NCBI RefSeq assembly: GCF_040802235.1
Contig: NC_133156.1
Span: 183,842,351 to 183,906,350, forward strand
Origin: Manis javanica
Lineage: Eukaryota > Chordata > Mammalia > Pholidota > Manidae
DNA: 64,000 nt
Direction: 5' to 3'
Positions 36,231 to 48,204 of this stretch are shown piece by piece. Every line of letters begins with the position of its first letter. The stretch's first letter is position 1. The notes under the pieces were generated by a model, which had not been told where the DNA came from, ran no database searches, and worked only from the letters and a program-made list of their open reading frames with translations. Both the position numbers and the translations under genes were made by a program.

Positions 36231-37405
36231 ATGGGAGAGAGAGGGGCTCAGAAGGAGGAGCCAGCAGAATGTGGCCCCCATCAGGGACTGGTTGGGGAAG
36301 CGAGGGGTGGGAGGCCAGGGTGACCCCGGTGTTGCCCCAGGGTGGTACCTTCTGCCCAGATAAAGAGCACCGGCAGCGGAGCAGGTCTGGGGGGAAGGCA
36401 ATACGTTCAGTGTTGAAAGTGACACTTGGAGGTGGACTTCGCAGCAGGCAGCTGGAACACAGGAGAGGTTAGGGCAGGGATGCAGACAGGGCAGAGGGCA
36501 GAGTGAGCGGGAGAGAGCTGTTGGGCGGCCTCGGGAGGAGGAGCCCATGAAAGACCAAGGGAGGAGTCTTTGAGGCACCTGGGTCCCAGGAGCCAAAGGG
36601 GCAGAAAAGGCCTGGGAGGAAAAGCAGCAGGGCAGATGCTTCGGAGAGTCAAAAATGTCCCATGGGGAGACATCTGGGGAGCCTGGCAAGAATGCAGCAG
36701 AGGGCAGTGGGGCTGGAGCCGGGGCCTCGGGCTGTGAGTGGGGTGACATAGTGAGGCCAGCGGAAGGGGGCTGCACCTAGACCGTGTGGCACCTTTGTGT
36801 GGACTAGAAAGGGCAGCCGCCTCCTTCAGGCAGATCAGTCCCTCCCTGCTTGCTGGCCTTCAGCTCCATGTGCCCCACAGAGGGGCGTCCACATACCATT
36901 GCCTTGCGAGCGCATGGACCAGCCCTTCTAGAAACTGACTGGGAAGGAAAGGGAGAAGGAGTCATTGACCAAAGGGGATTCAGGGGAGGGCTTTTTTTTT
37001 TAAGATGTGAGAGATTGGTGCATGCTGACTCACGTGAGAGAGGGACCCAGTGAGGGAGAGGAGCGCAGGCCCGGGACAGCTGTGCCAAGGAGCCGGTGGA
37101 CACCTGGGCAGGAGGTGGCATGCCCCTGGGGCCCCGGCAGCAGGGCCAAGGCTGGTGCCCTTGCCATGGGCTGCTGGTGGGGGTGGGGGGAGCAGAGTAT
37201 ATGCTCAGCTTGCGGCCTGGGCCATGGTGTGCAGCCACCCTGCAGGCAGGAGTTAGCTGTGAATCTCTGCGGTGGGGCAGGGAGACGACCCAACTGGGGA
37301 CACTGAGACACAGCTGAGCCTGGGGCCCAAGACTGGTGGCATGCAGATTGCCCGGGCAGCAGGCTTGGAACTGGGCAGGTCAGACTGGGGAAGATCTTGG
37401 CACAG
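36231..37405. other. G-rich single-copy stretch, no gene recognised
   Basis: The 240-codon minus-strand frame at 36054-36776 and overlapping frames at 36804-37317 reflect GC skew. It starts inside the L2 and has no domain, so I do not call a gene. Confidence 0.4.
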
Positions 37406-37409
37406 AGCT

Positions 37410-37910
37410 TTTGTTTACTTATATTTTGCTTTTTACTATAGGAAAACGTTCAAACACAGCCAAGTGTTATGGCAAACTCAAATGAACCCTCTTATACCTA
37501 TCATTTAGCTTCAGTGATTATTCCTATTGTTAACGCTATTTTATGAACATTCCCTCCCCTCACTTTAAATGCTTTTTAAAAAACTTAAAAACATTTTAAA
37601 AATAGATTTTATTTGTTCAGAGAAGTTTTAGATTAACAGCAAAACTGAGCAGAAAGTACAGAGATTTCCCACATACCCCTCGTTGAAAACTTTTCCATTT
37701 GGAAATAATTTTAAGCTCACAAAAACTGCAAGAACAAGTTTATTTTTAAGTAATGTTTTTCTTACTAGAGAATATATTCTCAGAATTTATATAAAGGAAA
37801 ACTGAAATCATGTATGATGCCACCACCCAAAAATAACTAATGGCATTGTTTTGGTGTGTTTCCTTCCAGTCTTCTTTTTATACTTATATACATACTTTTA
37901 ATTCGATCAT
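37410..37910 (-). mobile_element. Old LINE-1 3' UTR fragments
   Basis: At least two successive reverse-complement L1M UTR pieces: 'acagcaaaactgagcagaa' and 'gtttccttccagtcttctt'. The repetition of similar UTR starts suggests stacked old insertions. Confidence 0.6.
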
Positions 37911-38279
37911 TTCATCCAGAGACTCTCCCCATCCCCCAAAGCCTTCCTGTCTGGTTCATCTGCATGAGCAGGCTCAGTCCCAGGGCCCTTGCCCCCAATC
38001 CCTCCACAGGGAGTCTGCTGAGAGCAACAACAGTTGATCCAAGGTTGTTGCGTGTGATGCCGTCATTCCTTGGATTCAGTGCTAATGCAAGTTTCCCTTT
38101 AACCTTCCTCTCATTTTTGTTTCCTTGGGTAATGCTGGTTGATTTCTGGTGGGATGAGTTGCCCCATTCTTCCAGGGCCACCATTTTGCCCACTTCCACA
38201 CTCATCTCTCCAGATTCGGGGCATTTGTGTCTGGGTCTCTTCTTTACTGGCCTGAGAACTCTGTGGGGGTAGAGCTCAG

Positions 38280-38462
38280 GTCTGATTCATCTCTCAACAT
38301 GAGGCAGAATTGGCCTCAGGAAATATGTATGGAATTGAGTCAACGCATTTCCTTGGCATTAATCCATCCCCATCTGTGCTGTAGACTCTTGGAGTATCTT
38401 ACACTAATTTATAGCCACGAGTAGGGTGTCTTGTCATACAGTAGGTGCTCAATAAATGTTTT
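38280..38462 (+). mobile_element. LINE-2 3' end
   Basis: Ends 'cagtaggtgctcaataaat', the canonical plus-sense L2 terminus. Confidence 0.65.
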
Positions 38463-40620
38463 TTACTGCAGTTACCAATAACCTGGAAGTTTCCATATGT
38501 TAGGGCTCTGCTGTTTTTCCATTTTGCCCTTTCCTACCTTCCCCTACTTCTCCTAGATGGTAAAGAAGAGCTACCACATCCACATGCTGGTGAGAATGTG
38601 TCCCCGCTTTGTCCCTCCATCTTCTATAAGTTAGGACTAAAGTTAAGTTGGCAATGAATTCAAAAGCAGCAGTTCCCTGCACTGAGGCTATTTTATATGT
38701 TTGCATTGCTCACAATACCAGTTATCATTAGCAGCAATTAAAACTATTTCAGGATCAGTTTGAAGCTGCCTTTGAGATATTTTAAGATGGACTGAAGTCC
38801 TCCAGGTGTCTAGCTCTAAGCCAAGTTTCCTGGTGTCCTTAGAAGCCCACTTGTATTTGGAGAATACCCTATATATATATTTTGACTGCTTGAACATTTC
38901 ATAAATTTCAGAGATGTTTGTCAAAAGTGGGTTAATGTCTCCAGAGCTGATTGGACTGTCTTACAAGTCCCACTCAACCTCAGTGACATGGCGGGGACCA
39001 TGGCAATGGGAGAGGAGGAGGGATTTCTGCACAGGGTCTTCCCTTCTAGCCAGCCCCTCTAGCCAGGCAGAACCCCTGGGCCTCTGTGACCCCGAAGAAA
39101 GGGGTGAAGGCTTGGTCTAGAGTGAGGGCACACACCAGGAATTGGGAATAAGGCAGGAACCCAATTTGGGGGGTCAGGCTGTGAGGAGAGGAGTGGGGAA
39201 GTAAGGACACCTTAAGTAATTTTCCTATTTGGCTGAAAGATAAATACAGGGAAAGAACCTGTTTCTGCACACTGGACCTCTAAGGAGTTTGTCAGCAACT
39301 TGTACTGACCAACCCTTGGTTGGCCTTGGCCTTGACCCTGGGCCCGGAGGGCCAGCAGTGGCACTGGGGCCTGGGATTGCTGTTCTCTGAACACCTCCAG
39401 GACCCTCCTGGGCCCTCTAAGTGCCTCAGTTGGAACTTGCTAACAGAATGGGCTCAGCTGGCCTGCTGAGCTCGGTGGCTTCTTGGGAGGAAGGGTTCTG
39501 AACAGGGTGGTAAAGGAGGTGAAAGGCGACCCAGAAGAGGTTCTGGAACATTGGAGAATGGGGGAGGGGCCCTATGGGCAGGACTTCTGTGTCCCTCAGT
39601 GGCTTGTTCCGTGAGGGCTGTCAGGGGGACCAGTCAAAGGAAAGCTGTCCTGCCTAAGTGCCTTTGGCTGTGACAGGGCACGGAGTTCCTGCACTGGGGC
39701 TTCCTGCCCGGGAACTGTGGGGCTGGGAGTCAGGGCCTGTAGTCTGGGCATAAGGAACCAGACGGGGACCTGGGTTTCCCCAAGTGCCTTGCTTTGGCCA
39801 GAGCCTACCTAGACTCGGGCTTCGATCTGAATCCCTAAGAGGGTTTTGTGCACAGTTCATCTCTTTGCCCTTCTATTCAGCTTGAAGACCCATGGAAGCA
39901 GAGCACTGTGGCCTCCTGCGAGCTGCACCACGCACCCTGCACACCCCCACTCCCTGCAGCCTGGGGACCAGGGCCTCCGATGGGTTGGGTTGGTAGTTAT
40001 ACGGGATTGGGGCAGGCAAACCACATCTTGGCCACGGTGTGAGCGCCCAGAGGTGGGATAAATGGAGGGCATCCTGTCCTTATCCCCACATGGGTCGGGG
40101 GCAGAAGACAGCATGACCCACTTTCAGAGCAGGGTGGCTGTGACTGGGGCTGCTTCAAGCGGTCAGCCTGCACACACATTTGGTCTTAAACACTTCAGAA
40201 CTGGGCTGTTACACATCTGTATCCTGTTTTCATTAGCTTGTAAGCCAGGGTGATGGGAACCTGCCTAGTCTTCTGAGCCAGCAAGAGTGCTCAGAGGCTA
40301 AGAAAGAGCAGGTGTCTCCAATAAATATGATTTTAATTCTCAGTGTAAATATGTGTACAAATAAGTCTGTGAAATGAAAGATGGGAGCTGAGTTCTATAT
40401 GCAAATTCCACAATTTCATAGCCATTTGGGACAGAGAACTGTAGTTGGTGTGTGTGGTGCAGGTTTCCAGGCGCAGGATGTGTGTGCAGTGTGCAGGGCA
40501 GGTGTTTGTGGACAGCATATATATGTATGGTGTGGGGCAAGGAGTGTGTGTGTCTGGGTACATGTCTGTGGTGTGTATGTGTGCGTGAAGTCCCCATCAC
40601 ATTGGTTGGAGACAAGACCA
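38463..40620. other. Single-copy stretch, no gene recognised
   Basis: Mixed sequence with a TG-rich low-complexity patch at 40446-40590. Open frames here lack domains. Confidence 0.35.
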
Positions 40621-40624
40621 GCGA

Positions 40625-40795
40625 CATAATTTACAGGGCCTGGTGCAGAATGAAGGGGTGGGGCCCCTTGTTCAAAATTATTGGGAACTTCAAGATGGCA
40701 ACAGCAGAGCATCAAAGCAAGCCTGGGGCCTTTCTGAGCGCAGAGCCCTTGTGAGTTCACAGATCCAAAGTCCATGAAGCCGGCCCTGGGGGGAG
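40625..40795. mobile_element. Probable DNA-transposon MITE fragment
   Basis: 'cataatttacagggcctgg', 'ggggccccttgttcaaaat' and a terminus 'gaagccggccctg' resemble an old mammalian non-autonomous DNA transposon. The left terminus is not clearly present. Confidence 0.4.
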
Positions 40796-43700
40796 AAAGT
40801 GCACCTCCTGCTTGCCCTCAACTTCCTTTGCTTCCTTGAAAAGTCCTTGAGGCCCCCTCTGTTGCCTCCCCAGCCAGCTCCCAGGGTAACCTTGCCCTTG
40901 GGAGTGGGCACAGCACGGCAAGGAGCTGCAGCAGTCAGCCTGGGCACCTTTCCTGGCCCTCTTTATCTTTGGTGTGGGCTCCACCGGGGCAACTAAATCC
41001 ACAAGGTGTCTCTGGGCTCAGGAAAATGATCTCCCGAAGGACATTCAGGTCTCCCAGGCCCGGCCTGCTGCATGAAAGCTTGCCTTCCACCCTCAGGATC
41101 TGAAGGCTTCAGGTTCCTCTTTGGGCTTCTGCTTTGCTCCCAGAAGTCATCCAATAGCAGAAACAGCAAAGAGAAGGAGACGTACCATTTTGAGGTAGGT
41201 CTCCGTTGCCCACCAAGGGCTTCAATTCTCAGGGGCCCTGATGGGCCCTGTCCTAGGCTTGTGCCACTTCGCACAACTCCTGGAGGGGAGGAAACGGCAA
41301 AGGGGAACCAGGGATCTGGGGCAGCACTGGACCAGCAGAGCCTACAGCCCTGCATCTCAGTGCGGGGGTGTGAGGGTGGGGACCTGCTAAGTCCTTCCTG
41401 TTTATTGTCCTGATTTGCCTCCTCTCAGTTACATAGGTACAGTGTGCCGGCTTCAGAGCACACTCAGCTGCTGATGGGTAATAATGAGGGTGTTCCTGCC
41501 CCAGTACCTATACTTGTCGATAATTAAACATGATTTCCTAGGTTCTGGGAGGAGGCAATTGCACCCTGTCTGCCCCAGCTGGTCTAGCTCATCAGTGTTC
41601 CATTAGCATAGGAATTCCAAGGTCCCTGAGCTGTTCTGGGTTGTTCCAGGTAATGCGTGTCTCTCAAAGGTTAAGGCAACTTGAGAACTAACTTCACTGT
41701 ATCCTGATCCTAGCCAGAGACTGTCCCAAAACTCACCCCCTTCCAGCTCTCCTGTAACGATGGGACCCCTGTGTGCATCTGTTTTGGGGCCCTGAGAGGG
41801 GACTGAACAGAGCATGAAGGGCCTCCCTGGGGAGGACCACCTGCCTCAAGCCAAAGGACCCAGAAGAATATAAAGGTGTGGGGAGTATAGGAAAAGTGGG
41901 CTAGAAAGTGGTTTGGGGCCCAAGTGGTTGGGCAGGAGTGGGAATTGCTATAGCTTGTTAATCATTGGCCATGGGCCTTCGCCTGCCCCAGAGAGAGAGA
42001 GACTGCTGGCCAAGGACCCCCAGGCATGGGTGGGATGATAAACTGGCTTTCCAGAAAACAAAAAAGTCCTGATTTAGAATTTGCCAATCTCTGTGGTGCA
42101 AATACTCCCACCAAATCTGATTTCAAGCTACCAGTCAGTTTAACAACTGGCTCACAAAATTCTTCAATACCGAGCAGTCAGTTATTGCTCACAGCAGTAC
42201 AGCCATTAGAGTGCCGTCCGCTCAGATGCCATGAAAGCACAAGCCCCCAGGAACCAGCCATACACCCCCGGGAGAGGCACCCCCACCGGCCTGCGTTTGT
42301 TGGTCAGATGCCCTTATCCACGCACTGGGCAGCTTGGGGCCTGAGGCCAGCCTGTCAGCTGGTCAGGCTCGTGCTGCCCAGTCATGGAGTAGGGCAGGCC
42401 TGCCTCTCAGCTTGGCAGGACGCTCGCCGAGGTGATGGATGTGAAATGACTTTGCCAAAGTGAACACCAGACACCACCAAGTGCAAGGACCCAAGTCCCA
42501 GGAATCACCTGTTTCTAGCCCAGATCAAAGGGGGGATCTGACTTCAGTGTCCACCATGATGGCTAGAGACTCACAGTTTGGGGCACCTAATAGTCCTAAT
42601 TTGCCAGCTGACATGCCAGCTTGCCTCTCATCTCCCTCGGCCACATGCCAGCTTCCTCACTCATTCCCGCTTCCAGAGGACCAGGGATGCGGGGCAATGA
42701 ATACCAGAGAGCCACTGGGTCAGTTCCTGGGCTACAGAGCAAGGCTCATCCCAGGGGCTGGAGGCCATCCACAAATGTCCACCCAGAGAAGGGGCTTCCT
42801 GGTCATGTGGGCGGCAGGGCCATTCCTCTGGGTTTAGGTGTCGCACTGTGCAGTCTTCTTAGAGACCCAGCTGCCCTTGGCGCCTTCCCAGTGGCTCCAC
42901 TCCCTCCTCCTCTGGGTTCCTGGCATGGTAGGAAGGCTTCACCTTAGCCAGGCAGCCGTGATGAGAGGTGTTGGCCCAGCTGCTTCCCTGCTGGCTCACT
43001 GTGTCAGGAGGGGTGTGGGCATGGCTGGGGACCCTGGGACTGTCCAGCGGCAGGGCTGCAGCCAGGGCCTCTGGGGCTCAGCTGGACACTGGGGGATGAG
43101 TGGTATGGAGCCCGGGAGAAACAGGCCCTGAGCCCGAAAAAACAGCCCAGAGCTCCAGCTGTGCCGCTGGTGCTGGTTCCTCTCCCGTCTGAATCTCTCC
43201 TGTTTGGTGACAGGCTCAGCCAGGCCTGGAGCCCAGCAGAGGGCCCCTGCTGACCCTGGATAAGTATCTAGGGGGCAGGAGCAGGCCAGGTTTCTGTGAA
43301 CCTCATGCTTCGGTCATTGCAACAGCCAAACCTGTGAACGTGCCAGCCTGGGGCACTGCAGCTCACACTCACCCAGGAGTCTGCACGTGTGCCATGGGAG
43401 GCTAGGAGGGCTGCATGGAGGGGGTGACATTGGAACAGGGTCATAAATGTGTGTCCCACAACAGCCTCAATCTTCCTGCACAGGCCCAAGCCAGGCTCTA
43501 GCCCTAGGACGCACAGATCTGCCTTCTGGGCATCAGTGGGGTGATCCTGGGCAGCCCTGTACCCCCAGCACAGCAGGTCACCCAGCCAGCCTCCTCCCTC
43601 CAAACTTCCCAGAATCTCACCACTGGCTTTGCAACACGTGGATCTTTCTCCCTCTCAGAACAGAAGGGAGTGAAATGCCCTGGCTACTCTTTGCATGAAT

Positions 43701-44493
43701 GACCAGATGAAGGAGGAAGTCAGGGGGCACAGGGGTGAGGCTGCAATGCTGGGGAAGGGGCTCTAGACAGGTTCCTGGAAGGTGGGAGGGAACCGGAGGG
43801 AAGGAGACAACACAGGGGAGCCCAAGATGGTGCCTGCGGAGAGGGCGCGTGGGAGTGGAATCCTGGATTGGGTGTCCACTCCCCAAAGTGCAATGTTTGC
43901 ACCAGCCCACTTACAGAGGCCTTGCAGAGGGCACACGGGCCAAGGCCCAGCCCCAGCCCCAAGAGTGCTCTCACTCTGACTTAGGTGTGATCAATGAGGG
44001 AAAATTACTGTGGGGATTGAATTCATGGAACATGCTTTCGTGTATGTCCCATCATTTGAAAACCATTTCTGTGCCTTCCTGATTCCAGGACCTGCCTCTC
44101 TCTCCCTCTCCGCAGACTGTTACAGGATTCCATGCTTGGTTTACAGTGTATGAGAAACACCTCCCCGATGCCTCTTCTGCGACACATCACAGGCCTGCAA
44201 CGACTGTAGGCTTTTCTCTTAGCCATTCCAAGTGGTCACTTCAGGTTGAGGGCAAAGGTCTAGAAGCTGATGGGCCTCTCCCCCTCCCTTCTCCAGATGA
44301 CAAACACCTGAATGTCATAAGGTCCTCTGTATCCTCGTCTGTTATTCTGGGACACAGGATGGGGAGGTACCAGCACAGGAGGCCCCCTCTGAAGCTGGCC
44401 TTTCTTCCTCTGATGTGCGCCGGCCTGTGCCAGTCCTGGGAGGATGCAGGAGGGTGAGGCACTGATCCTGCTCGTTAGGCCGGATGCTGCTAG
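40796..44493. other. Single-copy upstream region of ASPRV1
   Basis: About 3.7 kb of moderately GC-rich DNA with no recognised protein-coding exon or confident repeat. It includes the proximal upstream region of ASPRV1, so promoter or enhancer function is expected by position only. The single sequence-level hint is a GC box (gggcgggg) at about 44497-44504. Confidence 0.35.
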
Positions 44494-44536
44494 GAGGGCG
44501 GGGCAAGTAGGGGTGGAGCTTCCAGAACAAAGGAGA

Positions 44537-44784
44537 ATGGGCAGCCCTGGGGGCCCAGGCTAGGCATCAAAAAGGCTCTGCAGAGTGAGCAGGCCACAGC
44601 AGCAGCCCGCCTTTGTGCCCAGCAGTTGGTCAGACAACCCTCGCTCGCATCCTCCTGCGTGCTCCAGGCTGGGTGCCCAGCCACGCTGCTCAGAGAGGCC
44701 TCCTGCTTGACTGCACCGACACTCGTGTGTGGCTTTCTTTACGTGGCTTGCATTGCTGCTGCAATTCCTGACGAGAGCACAGGG
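44537..44784 (+). pseudogene. ASPRV1: Frame-shifted 5' extension of ASPRV1
   Basis: The ATG at 44537 sits where the human 343-residue ASPRV1 protein starts, by similarity of the codons around it. From this ATG the frame reads eight sense codons and then TAG at 44561. The human protein has nine residues between start and the conserved [11 protein letters not shown] segment. Here the ATG is 29 nucleotides from that segment (44566) rather than 27, a net +2 (or -1) shift in a G/C run at about 44549-44560. From 44566 the frame is open straight through ASPRV1, including a hydrophobic segment at about 44710-44766 ([17 protein letters not shown]). That segment lies upstream of the first usable in-frame ATG. 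Near-cognate CTG at 44578 has G at -3. A sequencing error in the G/C run is possible. Confidence 0.7.
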
Positions 44785-45564
44785 ATGGCTGAGAGTGGAG
44801 CCAGGAGCCCAGAGGGTCGTCGGCAGCACGCCTTCGTCCCCAAACCTTTTGATGGAGCCAATGTAGCCCCGGACCTCTGGCTGTTCCGCTTTGAGGTCAT
44901 CAATGACCTCAACCACTGGGACCATGTCACCAAGCTAAGGTTCCTGAAAGAGTCCCTCAAGGGAGATGCCCTGGATGTCTACAGCGGACTCAGCCCCAGT
45001 GACCAGGGAGACTATGCGGCTGTGAAAGAGACCCTCCTGAAGGCCTTCGGGGAGTCTGGGGCCACCCCCAGCTACCTGCCCAAGGAGATTGTCTTTGCCA
45101 ACAGCATGGGTAAGGGCTACTATCTAAAGGGGAAAATTGGCAAAGTGCCCGTAAGGTTCCTGGTGGATTCTGGGGCTCAGGTCTCCGTGGTCCACCCAAG
45201 CTTGTGGGAGGAGGCCACTGATGGTGACACGGACACCCTGCGGCCCTTTGAGAATGTGGTCAAAGTGGCCAATGGGGCAGAAATGAAGATCATGGGTATC
45301 TGGGATACAGTGGTGACCCTGGGCAAGCTGAAGCTGAAGGCAGAGTTCCTGGTGGCCAATGCCAGTGCTGAAGAAGCCATCATCGGGACCGACATGCTCC
45401 AGGACCACAACGCGGTGCTGGACTTCGAGCATCGCACATGCACTCTGAAAGGGAAGAAGTTCCGCCTTCTGCCTGTTGGAGGAGCCCTGGAAGATGAGTT
45501 CGACCTGGAGCTCCTAGAGGAGGAGCCCTGCATGGAGGGGGGTGGCCAGCAGCTCTCCTATTGA
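44785..45564 (+). CDS. ASPRV1: Retroviral-like aspartic protease 1 (skin aspartic protease, SASPase)
   Basis: A retropepsin-type aspartic protease of the stratum granulosum that processes profilaggrin and supports epidermal hydration (family knowledge). The intronless frame encodes 259 residues. Residues about 31-89 form a gag-capsid-like helical region (ending TLLKAFG). Residues 105-108 (ANSM) sit at the autoprocessing site that releases the roughly 14-kDa active form. The catalytic triplet DSG is at 128-130, the codon for Asp at 45166. A flap-like stretch follows around 157-172, and IIGTD at 199-203 is the conserved retropepsin C-terminal motif. No stops or gaps break the protease. I chose ATG 44785 because it is the first in-frame ATG and has G at -3 and +4. 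It aligns with an internal Met of the 343-residue human form, and 259 residues fits the 28-kDa proform reported for SASPase, as I recall. The open frame extends upstream to 44494 without an in-frame ATG. This is a domesticated retroelement gene of eutherians, not an active element. Confidence 0.95.
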   Translation: MAESGARSPEGRRQHAFVPKPFDGANVAPDLWLFRFEVINDLNHWDHVTKLRFLKESLKGDALDVYSGLSPSDQGDYAAVKETLLKAFGESGATPSYLPKEIVFANSMGKGYYLKGKIGKVPVRFLVDSGAQVSVVHPSLWEEATDGDTDTLRPFENVVKVANGAEMKIMGIWDTVVTLGKLKLKAEFLVANASAEEAIIGTDMLQDHNAVLDFEHRTCTLKGKKFRLLPVGGALEDEFDLELLEEEPCMEGGGQQLSY

Positions 45565-46115
45565 GAAGACCCACTGCAGTGGAGGGAACAGTGCAGATCC
45601 TCAGGGGAGTCACTGGGCTTGGCCAACCTTCTAAAACTGGCTTCCTCCTCCTCCCTCTCCAGGGGCCTTATTCTGCCCCTGGTGGGGGAGGCTTCCCTTT
45701 GAGAAGGCAGAGGTGTGCAGCAGTACAGGCTGGCTTCCTTAGAGGGAGAGAGGGTCCCCGTGGTTGTCAAGCCGCTCTTGGCGGCAGACTCAAAGGCTGG
45801 AAGGCGACCGGAAGAGGCTAGAAATGATTGTCTTTGAGAGAGGACTGGGGGATTCCCTCGGCAACCTTGGGGGGCGGCTCGGTCATCTTCAGGTCCGCGC
45901 AGCTGTCTCAGCTGGGCTGGATACTGCCTACAGGGCCCTCGCCAGCAAGACCCAGCTGCCAGGGGTGAGGGTCACTGCTGCCCGGGGTTCTTCTCTGCTA
46001 GGTCTTCCCCCTGCACCATGTATGTTTCCTTCCATAATGTGTTTTGAAAAGCATTGCGCTTTGTGCCAATAATTCATTACTTCAAAAACCAATAAAGATT
46101 GACTCACAGAAAACC
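45565..46115 (+). other. ASPRV1: ASPRV1 3' UTR
   Basis: The roughly 550 bp between the TGA at 45562 and the poly(A) signal show no repeat or further coding similarity. Length and position fit a single-exon 3' UTR. The exact cleavage site is inferred. Confidence 0.65.
46091..46096 (+). terminator. ASPRV1: Poly(A) signal AATAAA of ASPRV1
   Basis: A canonical AATAAA hexamer about 530 bp after the ASPRV1 stop, the first on the plus strand after the gene. Cleavage is expected about 15-25 bp downstream. Confidence 0.75.
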
Positions 46116-46367
46116 TCATAATTGTTGACTGGGGACAAATGGGATGGGTGTAAGAGGGAGGGAAAAACGGGGTGACTATCAAAGAGAAGGGAGACCCAAG
46201 TCTCCCCTGACTGCCAGCCTGGAGATTTTAGAGCATAGATATGTGGTGACTCTGTGTTTGGATTTTCTTAGCCTCAATTTCAGATATTTTGATGTATTTC
46301 CTCCATAATTCCTGTTATTTCTAATTAATAATTCCTCTAATCATTTCAAATGACAATATTTTAGCAC

Positions 46368-46378
46368 CCAAATTGCCT
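46368..46378 (+). repeat. Target-site duplication, left copy
   Basis: ccaaattgcct, repeated exactly at 46417-46427 and flanking a 38-bp L1 remnant. Confidence 0.75.
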
Positions 46379-46416
46379 CTTTTTTCATTTAAAAAAAAAA
46401 TTGAAGTATAGTTGAT
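46379..46416 (-). mobile_element. Ultra-short LINE-1 insertion (38 bp)
   Basis: T-rich start, then 'attgaagtatagttgat', the reverse complement of the last bases of an older L1 3' UTR type. An 11-bp exact duplication flanks it. Only the very 3' end was copied. Confidence 0.75.
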
Positions 46417-46427
46417 CCAAATTGCCT
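46417..46427 (+). repeat. Target-site duplication, right copy
   Basis: ccaaattgcct, matching 46368-46378. Confidence 0.75.
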
Positions 46428-48200
46428 TATACCCCAAAATTATTTGTGAGGTCTTGACTGGGTATTAGAAAACTATGGTTATTATAAACAAATGGGAAAA
46501 CATCAATGTAGCAAATAGGTTCTTGCAGATGCAAGGGAGCCAGGACTTGGAGGCAGAAGGTGGGTCAGGGGCAAGCGTTGACCTGCGTAAGGCAGCCCAC
46601 AGCAGCTCTGGAGGACAGAGGGGGCGCGACAGTGGGGGGCCCTGGTGGCAGAGGATAGCCTCTTCCTGGGGGGACTTGGAATGGAGCTGGAAACCTGAGA
46701 GGAGGGGTGGAGTGGGGAGGACTTTCCCACACCTGAGAATGGGGTGTCCATCGCTTTAAGAGGTCGGCCTCACATTTGCCTCCTACTTCCTGCCTCCTGG
46801 CTGGGAATCTGAAGACACCCATGGCCGAAAGGGTCTGCAAGGGGCACAAAGCTTTGCAAACTTTTGATGGGAGATGGGGAAGGCCTCTTCCCTTCATGAG
46901 GGTGGGAGGAGCCCCTCCTGGAGGTTTCTACCTGGACAACCCGAGGGAGAGACAGCCTGAGCGGAGCCAGAGGCAGATAGCCTTCTTCCCAAGAAGCCCC
47001 CGGGCACTTGGACCTGAGCATGTGAAGCTGATCTGAGCCAAGAGCGGCTGCTCCTCAGGGTTCCAGCTGGGATATTCCTGAGAACCAAGGCACCAGCTCC
47101 GCCCTTTAACCTCATAATTCCAGTCCCTGAGCAGCCAAGCACATTAACAGGAATTAGCTGCATCAGCCCCAGGCACATGGGGTGCAGCTGGGGTGGAGCA
47201 GGTGGAGTCTTTTCCCAGGAAAGTGAGGTCTGAAGAAGGGGTGGGCCCAGCGAAAGGCCTTGGCGTGGAGGTAGGAGAACTGAGAAGAAAGCAGAATGGG
47301 AGGAGATGGTCTCCTTGTGCCCCCCAGGTCTGTGTCTCTCAGATTCGGTTTTCAATCCCTAATGAATGGGGTTTCTCTCCCAGGCCAAATCCTCCCCCGA
47401 GGGGACAACCCAGGCAGCACCTCCCTGTGACCTAGCTTCCTCCAGGCCCTTCAGATCCTTGCCACACGCTGGGCTGGAGGAGGGAGGGCAGGAGCTAGCT
47501 GGGAGGTGGGCGGGGGAGAGGAGACCCTGGTGCCAGGCCGGAATACCAGGGCAGCCCCCAGCTTGTCCTCTCCCTGCTCTTCCACACCCAGCAGATGTCT
47601 GAGCCCCGTCCTGGGTATACAGGAATGGGGGGAGCTGAGTCCCAGCCGCAGAGAGCCTTCATGCTCTGTGCTGAGTAAGGAGAGCTTGTGTGGCCAGCAG
47701 GCCCTCAGCTGCCATCTGTCCTACAGGGAGGTGAGCCCTGGGTGGGCCCAGCGATGGGGGGCCAGCAGGACCTCCGCAGCCCAGGCTCCCATGTGGGGAG
47801 GGACTCAGTGGTGGTCCTTGCCTGGAGACCCAGAGTGAAACTTAGGACAAATGCTGTGTGTGTGAGGTAGTTCCAAACTCAACTGTGTGGAGGTGGACCT
47901 AGGCTGCAGGATGGTGAGTGCTGTGCTTCGGGGAGCAGAGTATCAAGCGGGGAGCCCTGGGGAGCAGCTGGGAGAAGTGGGTTGTGGGAGAAGGCTTGAT
48001 GCCAGCCAAGAGTTTGTGCTTGACTTGCATGCAAGTGTTTGAACTTCAGAGAACCAGGAAACTTCGTCTGGCTTCTAAGTGTAGGATGGAGTAAGGCAAC
48101 AGCACAGAATCCAGCTTTGGAAGCCATGGCCGTATTCAGACATGGGCTGAATTTAAGATGATGTGAAAGGGGAGACATGCAGGCATCAGTGTAAAGGTCT
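46428..48200. other. Single-copy stretch downstream of ASPRV1
   Basis: GC-rich sequence with overlapping chance frames on both strands (46475-47838) and no domain. No gene called. Confidence 0.35.
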
Positions 48201-48204
48201 GATC

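Noticed and set aside
36054..36776. 240-codon minus-strand open frame, rich in proline and serine
   Set aside because: It overlaps a reverse L2 and reflects GC skew. Frames are open on both strands in the same place.
40446..40590. TG/GT-rich patch considered as a possible regulatory Z-DNA element
   Set aside because: The array is short and interrupted, and ordinary low-complexity drift explains it.
44739..45533. Minus-strand open frames across ASPRV1
   Set aside because: They are mirror frames of a conserved plus-strand coding sequence and have no domain of their own.
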